A DNA stretch of 64,000 nucleotides from Methylomicrobium sp. (GTDB lineage: Bacteria; Pseudomonadota; Gammaproteobacteria; Methylococcales; Methylomonadaceae): positions 1-64,000 of the forward strand of contig JAGXSU010000057.1 of the NCBI GenBank assembly GCA_018333785.1. Reading direction: 5' to 3'. The position numbers and the translations under genes are program-made. Each line of letters opens with the position of its first letter. The stretch's first letter is position 1. The notes below the pieces were generated by a model, which did not search any database, had not been told where the DNA came from, and was given only the letters and a program-made list of their open reading frames with translations. This document shows, piece by piece, positions 45,434-55,029 of the stretch.

Positions 45434-45807
45434 AGGGGTTGTAAGCCCTAACCCCGGAAATTTTGGAAAACTCAGTATAACAATAGCTTGCGTTACAGAA
45501 TGAACAAAATTGGTGCGTTAAGTTGATTGCGTAAACGTTCGTTTATGCAATAAATCTGATCTTGTCCATAAATCAAGGGTTTGAGTGTTGCATAAACATA
45601 TTGCTTTATTGCATCAATTGGCAACAGATTAATGCAATTATGCCAATTAAGTTTTAGTTAGTGTTATTTGCCTTCTCAGGCGGCTACGCAAAGGGTGATA
45701 TGGTGGTCAAATTCAACGGTTTGTTATCATTTGTTTTATCAGGATACCTGTAAAGCTTTGATTTTACAATACTTAAAAAATTTCTGGGGTTAGGACTTAG
45801 AACCCCT
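45434..45807. mobile_element. 374-bp inverted-repeat (MITE-like) element
   Basis: The ends 45434-45464 and 45777-45807 are 31-bp inverted repeats (AGGGGTT-TAAG-CCTAACCCC type, 3 mismatches). There is no transposase frame inside. It sits immediately beside the break in the four-helix-bundle gene, so its insertion probably caused the loss. The remaining gene-free stretch 45808-46562 contains a weak 94-codon frame that I do not call, and an AT-rich segment. Confidence 0.6.
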
Positions 45808-46562
45808 ATATAGCGGATTCAACAGCTCTTTTTAGGTTTATGGTCACGGATTAATGAAATTTCAGATTTAGTGGGAATAAACATAAATCTATCGTTACAA
45901 TTTAGATGTTTTAAATTAATGGTATTTGTTTCTACAAACAAATTCATTCAATAAAAACTGCAACAGTCTTGCCCTTTATGAGTAGCCTTAATCCTATTAG
46001 GGGTTAATTAACCAAAAGAACGGTTTGTCCCGACATCCATCTGGAACCCTTGGTATCACTGGCTTGCAGCCGAAAAATCGATTTCAAAATCGCCAATCAG
46101 TTTTTTGATAACCTCTTGAATGCTAAGAAGACTTCCCCGGTTGTAAAATTCATACATGAGCAGCCTTTCTCATGTGCAGAAAACACTGAGTACATAATAT
46201 GCGTATTGCTAGCCTTGCTCGCCCAGCGTGCAGAAAATTTTCGACATCGTTTGTTTAAACGTACCCTTCAAACTCAAAGTTATCTTTTGTGTCTATGGGG
46301 TGACCAGTCCACCCTGCGGTGTTCCGCTATTTAAAGTTGGAGAAAACATGGGCGCTAATTTCCAAGCTAGAAGCACGAATATTGATCTATAATATTAATG
46401 CATGGACCGGTTGAGCAAATGCTTGCCAGTTGGGGCTTTATTGTCTCAGCTATTGTGGCTTTCGAGCTATGATGGACTGGTCTTGGGTCGGTACGGCCGC
46501 CGGATCCGTGCAACTTTATTCCCAATGACAATAATTCTGTTTATCACTCAAAACTTGATATT

Positions 46563-48455
46563 TTAGGATTTTACCGATTTAGGCAATAGCGCAATAGCTG
46601 GGATTTTCTTTAGTAGCTTAACTAGTTCATATCGGGAATTAAGAAAAAGAGCATCATGAAACTCCTCAATATGCCCTTTTTCGCACTCTTTGGAATCAAG
46701 ACAAAGAGCCTTCTTAAGAGCCTGAAGAAGCTTGTTATTGCCTTTCTTTTTCCAGTAAAAAGTATGCGAAAAGCCTTTCCAAGGCGAGTCCAGAGGAACG
46801 TCTCTAATCCAATTTCCTAACTGTTTTTTGATAGGCCCCCCAATTATGTCACCCGAAAAGCCACAATACTTCGTCTTAAAATACAAGTTTGTCCATCTTG
46901 TAACGCCAAATGGGGCAGCGTGATGAAATACCACGAACGTGCGATGACTTTTTGAGAGTGGATCTTGATAGTCCAACTCATATGTCATTCGGTCCAATGA
47001 AATTTTGCCATCTTCTTTCATGCGGTCAGTGGGCTCCAATGGACAAAGCTCTGTTTGTGGGGGACAGGTAGGCAGTATACGAGCTTTTTTCAATTGATTG
47101 AAGGAGGATTTATTGGCCGTGATTAGGAAATCAGAATAGGTTAAAGGACTACCAAGGGTGACGAGATCAGTGATAAGCCAGGGTTGGCAGTTTACGCGCT
47201 GCTGAAACCATGCGGCATGTTGCTTCCTCCTAAAATCAACCGTGTGCTTCTCATCTTTATTAAAAAATGCACTCTTCTCGACCTCGATTATGTCTTCGAA
47301 CATTGGGTTAGTTGGCTGTTGGTGTTTATCGTGCATGCGCATCCAGGCGTACGTGATAATGTCATAAGCAATAACCGAACCCAGACTGTGACCAACCAAC
47401 ACGATGCGATCGTATTTTCCAGAGTTGTGTAGTTTCTCGATAAAGTTTACTCCCGCTTGCCGGATAGTATGGCGGTGTGCGATATTCGCTGGATGCGGAC
47501 GTAGGTAACGTGCGGCATCCCCGATGTAGTTGATCGCTAATCCTTTGAAGAACCCCAATAGCAGTGATACTAACAAAGCTACTATTCCCACCGAAGAGAC
47601 CAAGGCAATCCAGCGCGCAATTTCGATGCCAACGGACGATGCAATTGTCGCCCCTACCGCGATTAGGATCACTAGCCAAGTAAAACTCCAGAATGGGAGT
47701 AACTTGCCAGGCACTGACCTGGGGTGCCGGAACATCAGCGATAGCAGCCAGGAAGATATTTGGTTTAACGTAGTGTCACGTATAATATGTGCCCAATAGA
47801 ACTCATAAACATCTGTTCTAGGCATTTTCTTTGTTCCTTTAATCGTTACCTGGCGCAACTCGTACGAATCAGAGTAGTCATCTGGTTTGATCCACTTTGT
47901 AATATGACTACCATCCTTTTTGTCTTTGTCTTCGAATACGCCGCTATCAGCTAGGCTGTATAGCGTTTCGCCTGGCTGCTGCTCACCAATGCCGTGGATG
48001 ACCACCACAGCTTGGCGCACTTGTTTCCGGCGTTTGTTAATCTTTCTGGCGAGATCACAGAAATAATGAAGGCGTCTATCCCAATAATTATGTACCTCTT
48101 CCCAGTATTTGGTTGGGATGTCCGATTCCTTTACTGTAATCTTGCTGTGAGAGTCATCTATGCGGTTGATGAAGATAATTGCGAGGGTCTGATCGCCTTG
48201 AGGCCAGGATGATGGTCGATCAATGAGAATTGTGATGGACTTAGGTGAATTGACTTTCTGAATACGTGCCGTGCGCCACCAGTCGAGGGTTGTAATGGTT
48301 TCATCCGACAAGTGCAAGAAAGCTCCAACCTTAAGTTCAACATCGGCCTGCCGTCCAAGGAAATGTAACTGACCATCTCCACGCCAAACCAGATCCCATG
48401 CATCTTGGCGTGAGAGCGGAATTATCATAGATGAAGAGTATTCTCGGCTGCTCAT
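46563..48455 (-). CDS. SRPBCC-lipase fusion membrane protein
   Basis: 630 residues from ATG 48455 (a TTG 18 bases upstream is possible). The first ~145 residues resemble an SRPBCC/START-like ligand-binding domain (RQDAWDLVWRGDGQLHFLGR, GAFLHLSDETITTLDWWRTA). Then QAVVVIHGIGEQQPGETLYS begins an alpha/beta-hydrolase. Two membrane helices (LVILIAVGATIASSVGIEI, ALVSSVGIVALLVSLLLGFF) interrupt it. The nucleophile elbow is IVLVGHSLGSVIAYD, with a later LVTLGSPL. An esterase or lipase joined to a lipid-binding domain in the membrane is plausible; substrate unknown. It stands alone between element remains. Confidence 0.75.
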   Translation of the reverse strand: MSSREYSSSMIIPLSRQDAWDLVWRGDGQLHFLGRQADVELKVGAFLHLSDETITTLDWWRTARIQKVNSPKSITILIDRPSSWPQGDQTLAIIFINRIDDSHSKITVKESDIPTKYWEEVHNYWDRRLHYFCDLARKINKRRKQVRQAVVVIHGIGEQQPGETLYSLADSGVFEDKDKKDGSHITKWIKPDDYSDSYELRQVTIKGTKKMPRTDVYEFYWAHIIRDTTLNQISSWLLSLMFRHPRSVPGKLLPFWSFTWLVILIAVGATIASSVGIEIARWIALVSSVGIVALLVSLLLGFFKGLAINYIGDAARYLRPHPANIAHRHTIRQAGVNFIEKLHNSGKYDRIVLVGHSLGSVIAYDIITYAWMRMHDKHQQPTNPMFEDIIEVEKSAFFNKDEKHTVDFRRKQHAAWFQQRVNCQPWLITDLVTLGSPLTYSDFLITANKSSFNQLKKARILPTCPPQTELCPLEPTDRMKEDGKISLDRMTYELDYQDPLSKSHRTFVVFHHAAPFGVTRWTNLYFKTKYCGFSGDIIGGPIKKQLGNWIRDVPLDSPWKGFSHTFYWKKKGNNKLLQALKKALCLDSKECEKGHIEEFHDALFLNSRYELVKLLKKIPAIALLPKSVKS

Positions 48456-48557
48456 AGAATCATTCTTTAGCAAAAGTGTTTGGTTTCGGCGCGATTATAG
48501 AATGATTAGATAGTCAATGGCGTAATTCCGCCTAAATCGAACCGGAAAGAAAAAATA

Positions 48558-48743
48558 GATTGCGATTATTGGCTTTATAAGGGGCGGCACGCAATCGAAT
48601 GTCTGTTCGGCAAGCTCAAGCACTACCAGGGTTGCCACCCACAATGAGAAAAAAGCCAACAATTACATGGGGATGATCTAGTCCGTCCTTTTGTGGCTAC
48701 GATGAAACGTCAACAGAACCTATTAGTTTCTTGTCTAATTTAA
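48558..48743 (+). pseudogene. IS5-family transposase C-terminal remnant
   Basis: The plus-strand frame reads DYWLYKGRHAIECLFGKLKH, then QGCHPQ, an in-frame stop, and RPFVATMKRQQNLLVSCLI to TAA at 48743. The RHxIExxFGKLKHxR pattern is the last catalytic segment (DDE glutamate) of IS5-type transposases. The rest of the element is missing. It marks the left border of the cargo block at 48784-56546. Confidence 0.65.
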
Positions 48744-48783
48744 TTTTTTTGAGGCTGTCAATTAATATGGAAAGGCTCGTGCA

Positions 48784-50166
48784 TCACTCAATCCTATATG
48801 AGTTGCCCCTCCGCTCTGTTCGAAAGATTTTTTGGCTCTTGTCTATCCACCATCGCAGTTGCACTTCCGGGCTTTCCTGAATTTTCCGTTGGTATTCATT
48901 CTCCGAGATCTCCCCGCATAACCTTTTCCTACGAAGCTCGGGGTATGTATTCTTGTAGAACACCTCATAGCTTCGGTGTGGTGCTCTTGAAAGACCCCAG
49001 CAATCGGCTTGCTGTAGGTCGTGTTCGTATTCCTCTTTGCTGAGCCTTTCCTTGAAGAGCTGGCAGTTTTGCCCCCCCGGATAGAAGAACGGGTTCTCCG
49101 TTCCCGTTTCGTAGGGCGCTTCTGTTTCTGTTCCCAAGCTGTCTGCAAGCATCTCCAGTTCCCTGAGCAGTTCGAGGAGTACTTTCTCGTTACCTGCTGC
49201 TGGCATCTCGTTCAGGAACTCCGTCTTGAGCTGGGCGAGCTTGTGTGAGTATGATTGAAGAAGGAACTCACCATTCAGGGTCAGGTTGAAAGTTCCTCCG
49301 AAGTAGGGGATTGCTGTGCATCCCTTGCAGCATTCCAAGAATCCCCCTCGCCATGCTTTCATTTCTTCCCTTGCAAGGTGTTCTCCCGGTTTCCCGGTCC
49401 ACCTTTCCATTTTTGCCATTGCATGGTAGCAGGGAAGTACCAGCGATCCATCAGGTCCGATCGTGATCACTTGGCTATTCGCCGAACACGGAGGCATTTG
49501 GTGTTTGTTCTTGGCCTGCCTCTTGAAAAATCGTGCGAAATGGAGGTGGACGATTGCGTTGGGGGCGAAGAACTTTTCCCGGATTGCCAGTTCCACATCG
49601 TCGTGTTCTTTTCCGCCTTCGAAGTATTTGAACACGGGACTTAGGTAGGCCGTGGCCCCGTGCTTTCTAGCAAAAGCCAGAATCTCGTCCAGTTCATCCT
49701 TGTTTTCATCCGTGACCACCACCATCAGTTTTGGTGGTTTAATCTTGCTTGTTTCCTCGATTGTTGTCACTACTTCTTCAAGCCGGTCGATGCCTCGTGC
49801 TCGCTTGTATCGTTCTGGGCTCAGGGTGTCGAGCGAAATGTTGAATTTGTCGATCCACGGAAGGCATTCTATGAGCCGGTTTCTTGCTTCACTTCCGCCT
49901 GTGCCATTGCTTGTGACTTCGGTCTTGATTCCCAGCGCCTTGCATGCTTTGAGGAGCGCCTTCAACCCTTTATGGAGGTTCGGCTCCCCTCCAGTGAAGT
50001 CGATGTATCGCACGCCAGCTTCGTGGAGTTCCTCAATTACCCGTTTCCCTTCGACTTCGTCAAGCTCTGCTTTTCCGCTATATCTTTGGTCACTCCAGAC
50101 ATTGCAGTATTCACATCGAGAATTGCAACGGAAGGTGACATAAAATTTCGCAGCGAATGGTTTCAT
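48784..50166 (-). CDS. radical SAM protein with extra C-terminal cysteines
   Basis: 460 residues from ATG 50166, preferred over the ATG at 50181 because GGGAG lies about nine bases ahead. The [4Fe-4S]-SAM motif is VTFRCNSRCEYCNVW (CxxxCxxC). FTGGEPNLHKGL is the GGE motif, followed by EVTSNGTGG and FNISLDTLSPERYKRARG. A C-terminal part has cysteines at PPCSANSQV, VLPCYHAM and LECCKGCTA, resembling a SPASM-like second cluster site. Such enzymes modify peptides, sugars or cofactors by radical chemistry. It follows the malQ-type operon on the same strand after a frameshifted gene. Confidence 0.9.
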   Translation of the reverse strand: MKPFAAKFYVTFRCNSRCEYCNVWSDQRYSGKAELDEVEGKRVIEELHEAGVRYIDFTGGEPNLHKGLKALLKACKALGIKTEVTSNGTGGSEARNRLIECLPWIDKFNISLDTLSPERYKRARGIDRLEEVVTTIEETSKIKPPKLMVVVTDENKDELDEILAFARKHGATAYLSPVFKYFEGGKEHDDVELAIREKFFAPNAIVHLHFARFFKRQAKNKHQMPPCSANSQVITIGPDGSLVLPCYHAMAKMERWTGKPGEHLAREEMKAWRGGFLECCKGCTAIPYFGGTFNLTLNGEFLLQSYSHKLAQLKTEFLNEMPAAGNEKVLLELLRELEMLADSLGTETEAPYETGTENPFFYPGGQNCQLFKERLSKEEYEHDLQQADCWGLSRAPHRSYEVFYKNTYPELRRKRLCGEISENEYQRKIQESPEVQLRWWIDKSQKIFRTERRGNSYRIE

Positions 50167-50267
50167 GTCTTCTTCTCCCATTTTGCGGTAGAAACTGTAG
50201 GCATAATTCCTTCCTTTGCGATCGCTTAACGAAAGATTTTAAAAGATAAGATGATTGCGGTAGAAAT

Positions 50268-50856
50268 TCATTTTAACCTCAACTTATTGTAGTCATTCTT
50301 TAAATAATCCAGAGTCAATTTTACTTGCTTGTGAAAATCTTCTGGGTATGGATGTGGTTCGATCTTCTCTAAACTTGATTTTCCCTGTTCTTTCCATAAA
50401 AAATAAAGACAGTTAGAAATAGATTGATGATTTATAAAGTTATCAAGGCTTTTTTGTGTTTCTCCGTTTTCTAACTCTAGAAGATAAGATTTAGCATTGA
50501 TTAGTTCAGCCATTTTTGACTGAATTGGGAGAAGATAAAATTCGAAAAAGAAGTTCCAAACTTTGGAGTCATCATCTTTGAACTCGTCCCACTTTACTTT
50601 CCTCGCATCGTTGGGCAATATTTTTTTAGCAACTCCGTAGATAGCTTGATTCTGTTGAATCATACCCCATAGCGGACCATACAATTCTTCTATTTGCTGC
50701 CGCCGATATTCTAATTTTGCTTCCAGTTTCTGCTGTTCTCTGAGACGGCGTTGTTCTACTCGCCATCCTTGGACAGTCAGAATTGCCGTTGACTGCGGCG
50801 ACCAGAGCGACGATAGCACCAATTAGAGCTGCTAAAATTGTTGAATCTACGTTCAT
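50268..50856 (-). pseudogene. small membrane-anchored helical protein gene, frameshifted
   Basis: One frame gives ATG 50856 and the membrane helix STILAALIGAIVALVAAV. After a one-base shift near 50790 a second frame gives TAILTVQGWRVEQRRLREQQ then LEYRRQQIEELYGPLWGMIQ to the stop at 50268. Together they form one ~195-residue protein with an N-terminal anchor and a coiled domain. It is disrupted unless the shift is a sequencing error. It is AT-richer than its neighbours and sits between the aminotransferase and the radical SAM gene, so it was probably inserted into, or appended to, the cluster. Confidence 0.65.
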
Positions 50857-50952
50857 TGCAAAATAAGTCTCCATCGTACGATCAAAGATAAATAGAAGTT
50901 CATTCCCAGCAAAGGGGGCAGAAAGGATTCATACAAAGTGTTGCTTTAGAGT

Positions 50953-52242
50953 TTATGCTTTCTTTGCTTTTCTCAGTACGTTCCTAAGGAGTCCGAGGCC
51001 TTCCTTCAAGTCACCTTTTGAGATATTGAGAGGTGGCGCCAATCGGATGATACAACCTCCCAAAAGAGTTTTGACCCCCTCGGTCATCGCAAGTCTGAAC
51101 ACCCTTGCTGCGTGTACTTCGTCTGGCTCCTTTGTCTTTCGATCCTTCACGAACTCGATAGCCCCCAACAACCCAATCGACCTTGCATCGCCAATCTCGT
51201 TGAATTCCTCCCTCAGCTTATCCAGTCGTTCTTTGAGGTCTTTTGCGCGCTCAGCCACATTCGCTTTTGTTTTATCCGCATCCATCGCCTCCAGGGTCGC
51301 TGTGGCAGCCCTCAGGCTGAAGGGATGGGACGCAAAGGTTGCAGAAAACTCTCCCGGTTGCTCTGAGATCGGGTTCCGGCTTACTTCGTCCCGAGCGGTT
51401 ATCACCGCAAACGGGAAACCCGACGCGATTCCTTTCGCAAGGATTGCGATGTCTGGAGTAATTCCTAATTGGACCGAAGCCAGAAACTCCCCGGTTCTGC
51501 CGCCGCCGGTTAATATTTCATCGGCCGCTGTTGTGATCCCTTCGCTTTTGCAGAACTGACCAATTTCCTCCCAGTATCCTTGAGGGGGGATAATAACTCC
51601 CCGAGCGCCCATCACCGGCTCAAATATCAGTGCCCGTGCGTTGTGTTTCTTGAGGTTTTGGCATGTTTCCTTTGCACAGGCAATCTCGCATCCTGGGTAC
51701 TTTTTCTCCAATGGACAGCGATAGCAGTATGCCGGCGTTCCCTTGGCGTTGTTTTGGAAAGATCCTCTTCCCGGCACATCTCCTTCTTCTGCGTCCCGAA
51801 TCAGACGCTTTGCCCCAAGGGTTTTCCCGTGGTAGCCCTCGCGGATGGCGGCTATCGTCACTGGTTTCTTCCCGTGGTGGTTCACGATTATCCTGATTGT
51901 TGCCTCGACCGCTTCCGCGCCTGTTGTCAGGAAAACAAACCGGTTCAAGTGTATTGGAAGCCGTTCCTTGAGCATCCTCATGAGTTTGAGACGTTCTGGG
52001 TATGGGAAGTCATGGATATTCCCGAGTTTCCCAACTTGCTCCCGCAGAGCTTCGATCACATAAGGATGACAATGTCCCACAGCGTTTGTCAGGATACCTG
52101 CGGAGAGGTCGAGGTATTCCCTGCCATTGGTATCATAGAGCCGGCTTCCTTCCCCGCGTTCGAAGCAAATCCCAGCCTCCAGCGCCTCCGCCGAGATGCC
52201 TCTGACTAGGCCTTCTGCAATTTCCGTCTCAACGTAGTTCAT
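50953..52242 (-). CDS. class III PLP-dependent aminotransferase
   Basis: 429 residues from ATG 52242, which overlaps the previous stop as ATGA. The fold-I motifs are intact: GREYLDLSAGILTNAVGHCH, FLTTGAEAVEATIRI, GYHGKTLGAK, ALIFEPVMGARGVIIPP, AADEILTGGGRTGEFLA, and PLP-binding Lys in IAILAKGIASGFPF. An insert YCYRCPLEKKYPGCEIAC near residue 170 has five cysteines and resembles an insert I recall from some clostridial and archaeal aminotransferases. It transfers amino groups from a 4-aminobutyrate-, ornithine- or sugar-like donor. Its place beside an NDP-sugar epimerase and an SDR suggests amino-sugar or amino-acid conversion, but this is inferred. Confidence 0.92.
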   Translation of the reverse strand: MNYVETEIAEGLVRGISAEALEAGICFERGEGSRLYDTNGREYLDLSAGILTNAVGHCHPYVIEALREQVGKLGNIHDFPYPERLKLMRMLKERLPIHLNRFVFLTTGAEAVEATIRIIVNHHGKKPVTIAAIREGYHGKTLGAKRLIRDAEEGDVPGRGSFQNNAKGTPAYCYRCPLEKKYPGCEIACAKETCQNLKKHNARALIFEPVMGARGVIIPPQGYWEEIGQFCKSEGITTAADEILTGGGRTGEFLASVQLGITPDIAILAKGIASGFPFAVITARDEVSRNPISEQPGEFSATFASHPFSLRAATATLEAMDADKTKANVAERAKDLKERLDKLREEFNEIGDARSIGLLGAIEFVKDRKTKEPDEVHAARVFRLAMTEGVKTLLGGCIIRLAPPLNISKGDLKEGLGLLRNVLRKAKKA

Positions 52243-53333
52243 ACTTTCTGGGGTCTCGGCATCTCTTCCTTCCAATCCTTTGTCACCTCCCTGAGGCTTC
52301 CTGTCGCCACGCCGACCGCTCGCATGGCCTGTGTCGTTCCGTAGCGATCCAGCATTTGGAAGTGGGGTTCAAGTCCCTTGATTTGCCGTAGCGTCGTTTC
52401 GAGTCCGGGACATAGGGCTAGAATGTGTTCGATCATCCGACCACAGTAATAACGCCGGTAAGGAACGTTTTTCTCGATGGATTGTTTCGCTATCCAAGTA
52501 TGGGTGATCTTCTCCCGTTCCTCCGGATGGTAGAAGCGCCACGGCCCGTGCCTTGGATCTTCCCTGGTGAAGGTTCCCTGCGCGCAACTCCAGACCGTGT
52601 CAATCATCGGCGTCATTTTCTCCCAGATTCCATGGTCCTTTGCCATCATTGCAATAAGGCGTTGTTCGACGAAGAGGAGTTCTGGCTTGATAATGTTGAA
52701 AGTGCCGCCGACGAAATTATTTTCCATGAACCGTATCACCTCATCTGTGTATGCCTCCATGAATTTCCGGTCATTGAAACAGACGATAGACGTGTTTGCG
52801 GCCATAACGTCGAAGTCCCACTCATCCCTCAATTTGTATTCTTTGGGCAATTTTAGTGATTCCCTTGTCCCATACCAGTAAGTCTGCGGGTGAACATCCT
52901 CCCAATGGGTAAATACGAGCGCATTTTCCGCGACCGTTTTCTCGTCAATCCGGTTCCACAGGACCAAGTCCACGTCCAACAATATGCAGGGGGCTGTTTC
53001 CTCTCGGTATGCGAAGAACTTCCCGACAGAGTAGAAGCAGGAATTATCGAAAACTCCGGGCCGGATGTTTCTGTCGAGTATTGTGTCATCAAACACATCC
53101 CAGCACCCAAGCAAGCCTTTCTCGGATAGGTAGCGAATCACGTTGCTGTCACCGTAGAGTTTCAATCGACTTTTTGGGTAAAGGTCTTTGTACTTTAGCG
53201 CCGACAGTACGAATGTGAGCAGATAGTAGTCCTCGAATTTTTGCTCTAGGTTCACTCCTCGGTTGGGTTGTTCGTTGCCGCCACAGGTTCTTTCCTCCAG
53301 CGGGCTGCTCCAGAATACGTGGAACGCGTTCAT
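52239..53333 (-). CDS. DUF6734-like / glycosyltransferase-like protein
   Basis: 364 residues from ATG 53333, overlapping the SDR stop (ATGA); an ATG three codons upstream is less well placed. The opening MNAFHVFWSSPLEE, LTFVLSALKYKDLYPKSRLK, LYGDSNVIRYLSEKG and the acidic APCILLDVDLVLWNRIDEKT (a DxD-like metal site, DVDLV) resemble a GT-A fold protein of the DUF6734 type. Later ENNFVGGTFNIIKPELLF and the histidine-rich middle are unusual. Glycosyl transfer is plausible but not proven. It sits fourth in the coupled operon. Confidence 0.65.
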   Translation of the reverse strand: MNAFHVFWSSPLEERTCGGNEQPNRGVNLEQKFEDYYLLTFVLSALKYKDLYPKSRLKLYGDSNVIRYLSEKGLLGCWDVFDDTILDRNIRPGVFDNSCFYSVGKFFAYREETAPCILLDVDLVLWNRIDEKTVAENALVFTHWEDVHPQTYWYGTRESLKLPKEYKLRDEWDFDVMAANTSIVCFNDRKFMEAYTDEVIRFMENNFVGGTFNIIKPELLFVEQRLIAMMAKDHGIWEKMTPMIDTVWSCAQGTFTREDPRHGPWRFYHPEEREKITHTWIAKQSIEKNVPYRRYYCGRMIEHILALCPGLETTLRQIKGLEPHFQMLDRYGTTQAMRAVGVATGSLREVTKDWKEEMPRPQKV

Positions 53334-54037
53334 GATTTGCATGTTTGCCCTCCGTCGGCGATTAGATTTGTACCGTGCAGGAAGCTAGCTTCCGGTGAGC
53401 ACAACCAAAATACTGCATTTGCGATTTCTTGAGGTTTCGCGAGTCGATGCAGTGGGATGGCCTCTTTGATAGTGTCTTTACTTGTGGCGGTCATGCGGGT
53501 CTCTGTTCCCCCCGGCGAGATAGCGTTAATTCGAATATTTTGGTTAGCATATTCGTTGGCAGCTGCTTTCGTCAGCCCGATCACCCCATGTTTGGCGGCA
53601 ATGTACGCCGCCGATGTCTCGGCCGTTGCCGTAATTCCAGCAATCGAGGCGTTGTTGACGATAATTCCATGGCCTTGAGCAAGCATGGCCTTCAGCTCTA
53701 TCTGCATGCACCGGAAGATGCCGTTAAGGTTTGTGTCGATGATGTCCATCCAATCCTCCTCATGGATTTCGTGGATTGGCGATGGGGCGCATCCGCACCC
53801 GGCGTTGTTGAACGCAATGTCGATCCCGTCTCTCCTTGCGACTTCCTCAATACTTTTCCTAACCTCCTCTGGGTTCCGCACGTCCATCCGGTGAAAGTAC
53901 ATCCCAGATGTGATTGGCTTCCCCCTATTGTTTGTTCCGCAAACATGAACGTTGTCTCCGTTTTCGAGGAATCGTTTTGCGGTAGCCAGTCCGATACCCG
54001 AGGTTCCTCCGGTGATGAGTACGGTTCTTTTTTTCAC
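53330..54037 (-). CDS. short-chain dehydrogenase/reductase
   Basis: 235 residues from GTG 54037. The start overlaps the epimerase stop by four bases (GTGA); the longer frame upstream only overlaps the epimerase. NAD(P)-binding TGGTSGIGLATAKRFL (TGxxxGIG), NNAGCG, the catalytic Ser in NASIAGI, and YIAAKHGVIGLTKAAA (YxxxK) are all present, with the ISPGGTETRM region at the end. It oxidises or reduces a hydroxyl or keto group of a sugar or amino-acid-like substrate made by the other enzymes. Confidence 0.92.
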   Translation of the reverse strand: MKKRTVLITGGTSGIGLATAKRFLENGDNVHVCGTNNRGKPITSGMYFHRMDVRNPEEVRKSIEEVARRDGIDIAFNNAGCGCAPSPIHEIHEEDWMDIIDTNLNGIFRCMQIELKAMLAQGHGIIVNNASIAGITATAETSAAYIAAKHGVIGLTKAAANEYANQNIRINAISPGGTETRMTATSKDTIKEAIPLHRLAKPQEIANAVFWLCSPEASFLHGTNLIADGGQTCKS

Positions 54038-55029
54038 GTTTTTTGCTGTTCTCCTTGTCCCTGGAACCACGCCACTGTTTTCTCGATCCCCATTTCCAGG
54101 GAATGGGTCGGTTCGAAACCTAGGAGCCGTTTTGCTTTTTGGAATGACATGGATTGGAAATGGAGTTCGCCTCCAGTGATTTCTTTCATGGTGCATCCAC
54201 CTTCGTAGCCTGCTTTCAGGGAGATCATCTCGACAATCCTGTCCACCGTGTAGCATTGCCCTGTTCCCAGGTTGAATACTTCACCGAGGTACATCCCCAT
54301 TTCCAATGCCCCGATAGTCCTTTCCAGGCCGTCTATAATGTCCTCAATGTATATCAGGTCCCTCTGGAACAACTGTTTTCTTCCGTCCATGTCGCGGAAG
54401 TAATGGACCACAGGTTGTTTTCCTTCCCGGATCTGCTTCAGTGTTCTTGGGACAATCCGGGAGTCATTGCGATCCCATGCACCATAGACATTGCAGAACC
54501 GAGTTACGATTATTGGGACGTTATAGTTTCTCCAAAATCCTCTGGCAATAGTGTCTGCGCACGCCTTGGATATGTCATAAGTATATTCTGGTTCGAGCGC
54601 TTCTGTCTCCACATAGGCAGTTCCCATTCCATTACCGTAAACTTTGTCGGTTGAGGCAAAGATAACCCCTTTGATTTGGCCTGGGTTGCGCCTTATAGCT
54701 TCCATGACGTTCCACGTTCCACGAACGTTCGTCTCAAATGTATCCAACGGGTTGTTGGCGGCGGCTCCAACCGTAGCACTTGCCGCCAAGTGGATTACGT
54801 AGTCGACTCGGTGTTTTTCGAGGATTCTTTCAATTTTCTCAATGTCCTCAATTTTGCCTTCGTGGACTATCGCGCCTTTCAGATAGTCTCCAGTTTCTGC
54901 TTCTTCTTTTGGAACGAGTGCCACAAATTGAGCGCCCTTTGGGGCCAGGTTCAGGTATAGATTCGTCCCGATAAATCCTGTCAGCCCTGTGCAGAAGATT
55001 GTTTTTTTCTCGTAGTCAGTAGCTTTCAT
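54034..55029 (-). CDS. NAD-dependent NDP-sugar epimerase/dehydratase
   Basis: 331 residues from ATG 55029, overlapping the malQ stop (ATGA). Cofactor loop FCTGLTGFIGTNLYLNL (TGxxGFIG), DYVIHLAASATVGAAANNPL, GVIFASTDKVYG (the catalytic Thr position), the pair YTYDISKAC (YxxxK), RFCNVYGAWDRNDSRIVPRT and FNLGTGQCYTVDRI. This is an extended SDR like CDP-glucose 4,6-dehydratase, GDP-mannose dehydratase or UDP-sugar epimerases. The exact activity cannot be read from the sequence. It is the second gene of the coupled operon. Confidence 0.92.
   Translation of the reverse strand: MKATDYEKKTIFCTGLTGFIGTNLYLNLAPKGAQFVALVPKEEAETGDYLKGAIVHEGKIEDIEKIERILEKHRVDYVIHLAASATVGAAANNPLDTFETNVRGTWNVMEAIRRNPGQIKGVIFASTDKVYGNGMGTAYVETEALEPEYTYDISKACADTIARGFWRNYNVPIIVTRFCNVYGAWDRNDSRIVPRTLKQIREGKQPVVHYFRDMDGRKQLFQRDLIYIEDIIDGLERTIGALEMGMYLGEVFNLGTGQCYTVDRIVEMISLKAGYEGGCTMKEITGGELHFQSMSFQKAKRLLGFEPTHSLEMGIEKTVAWFQGQGEQQKT

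Noticed and set aside
46050-46334. 94-codon plus-strand frame
   Set aside because: No start signal, no family and random-looking composition in a region of element debris.
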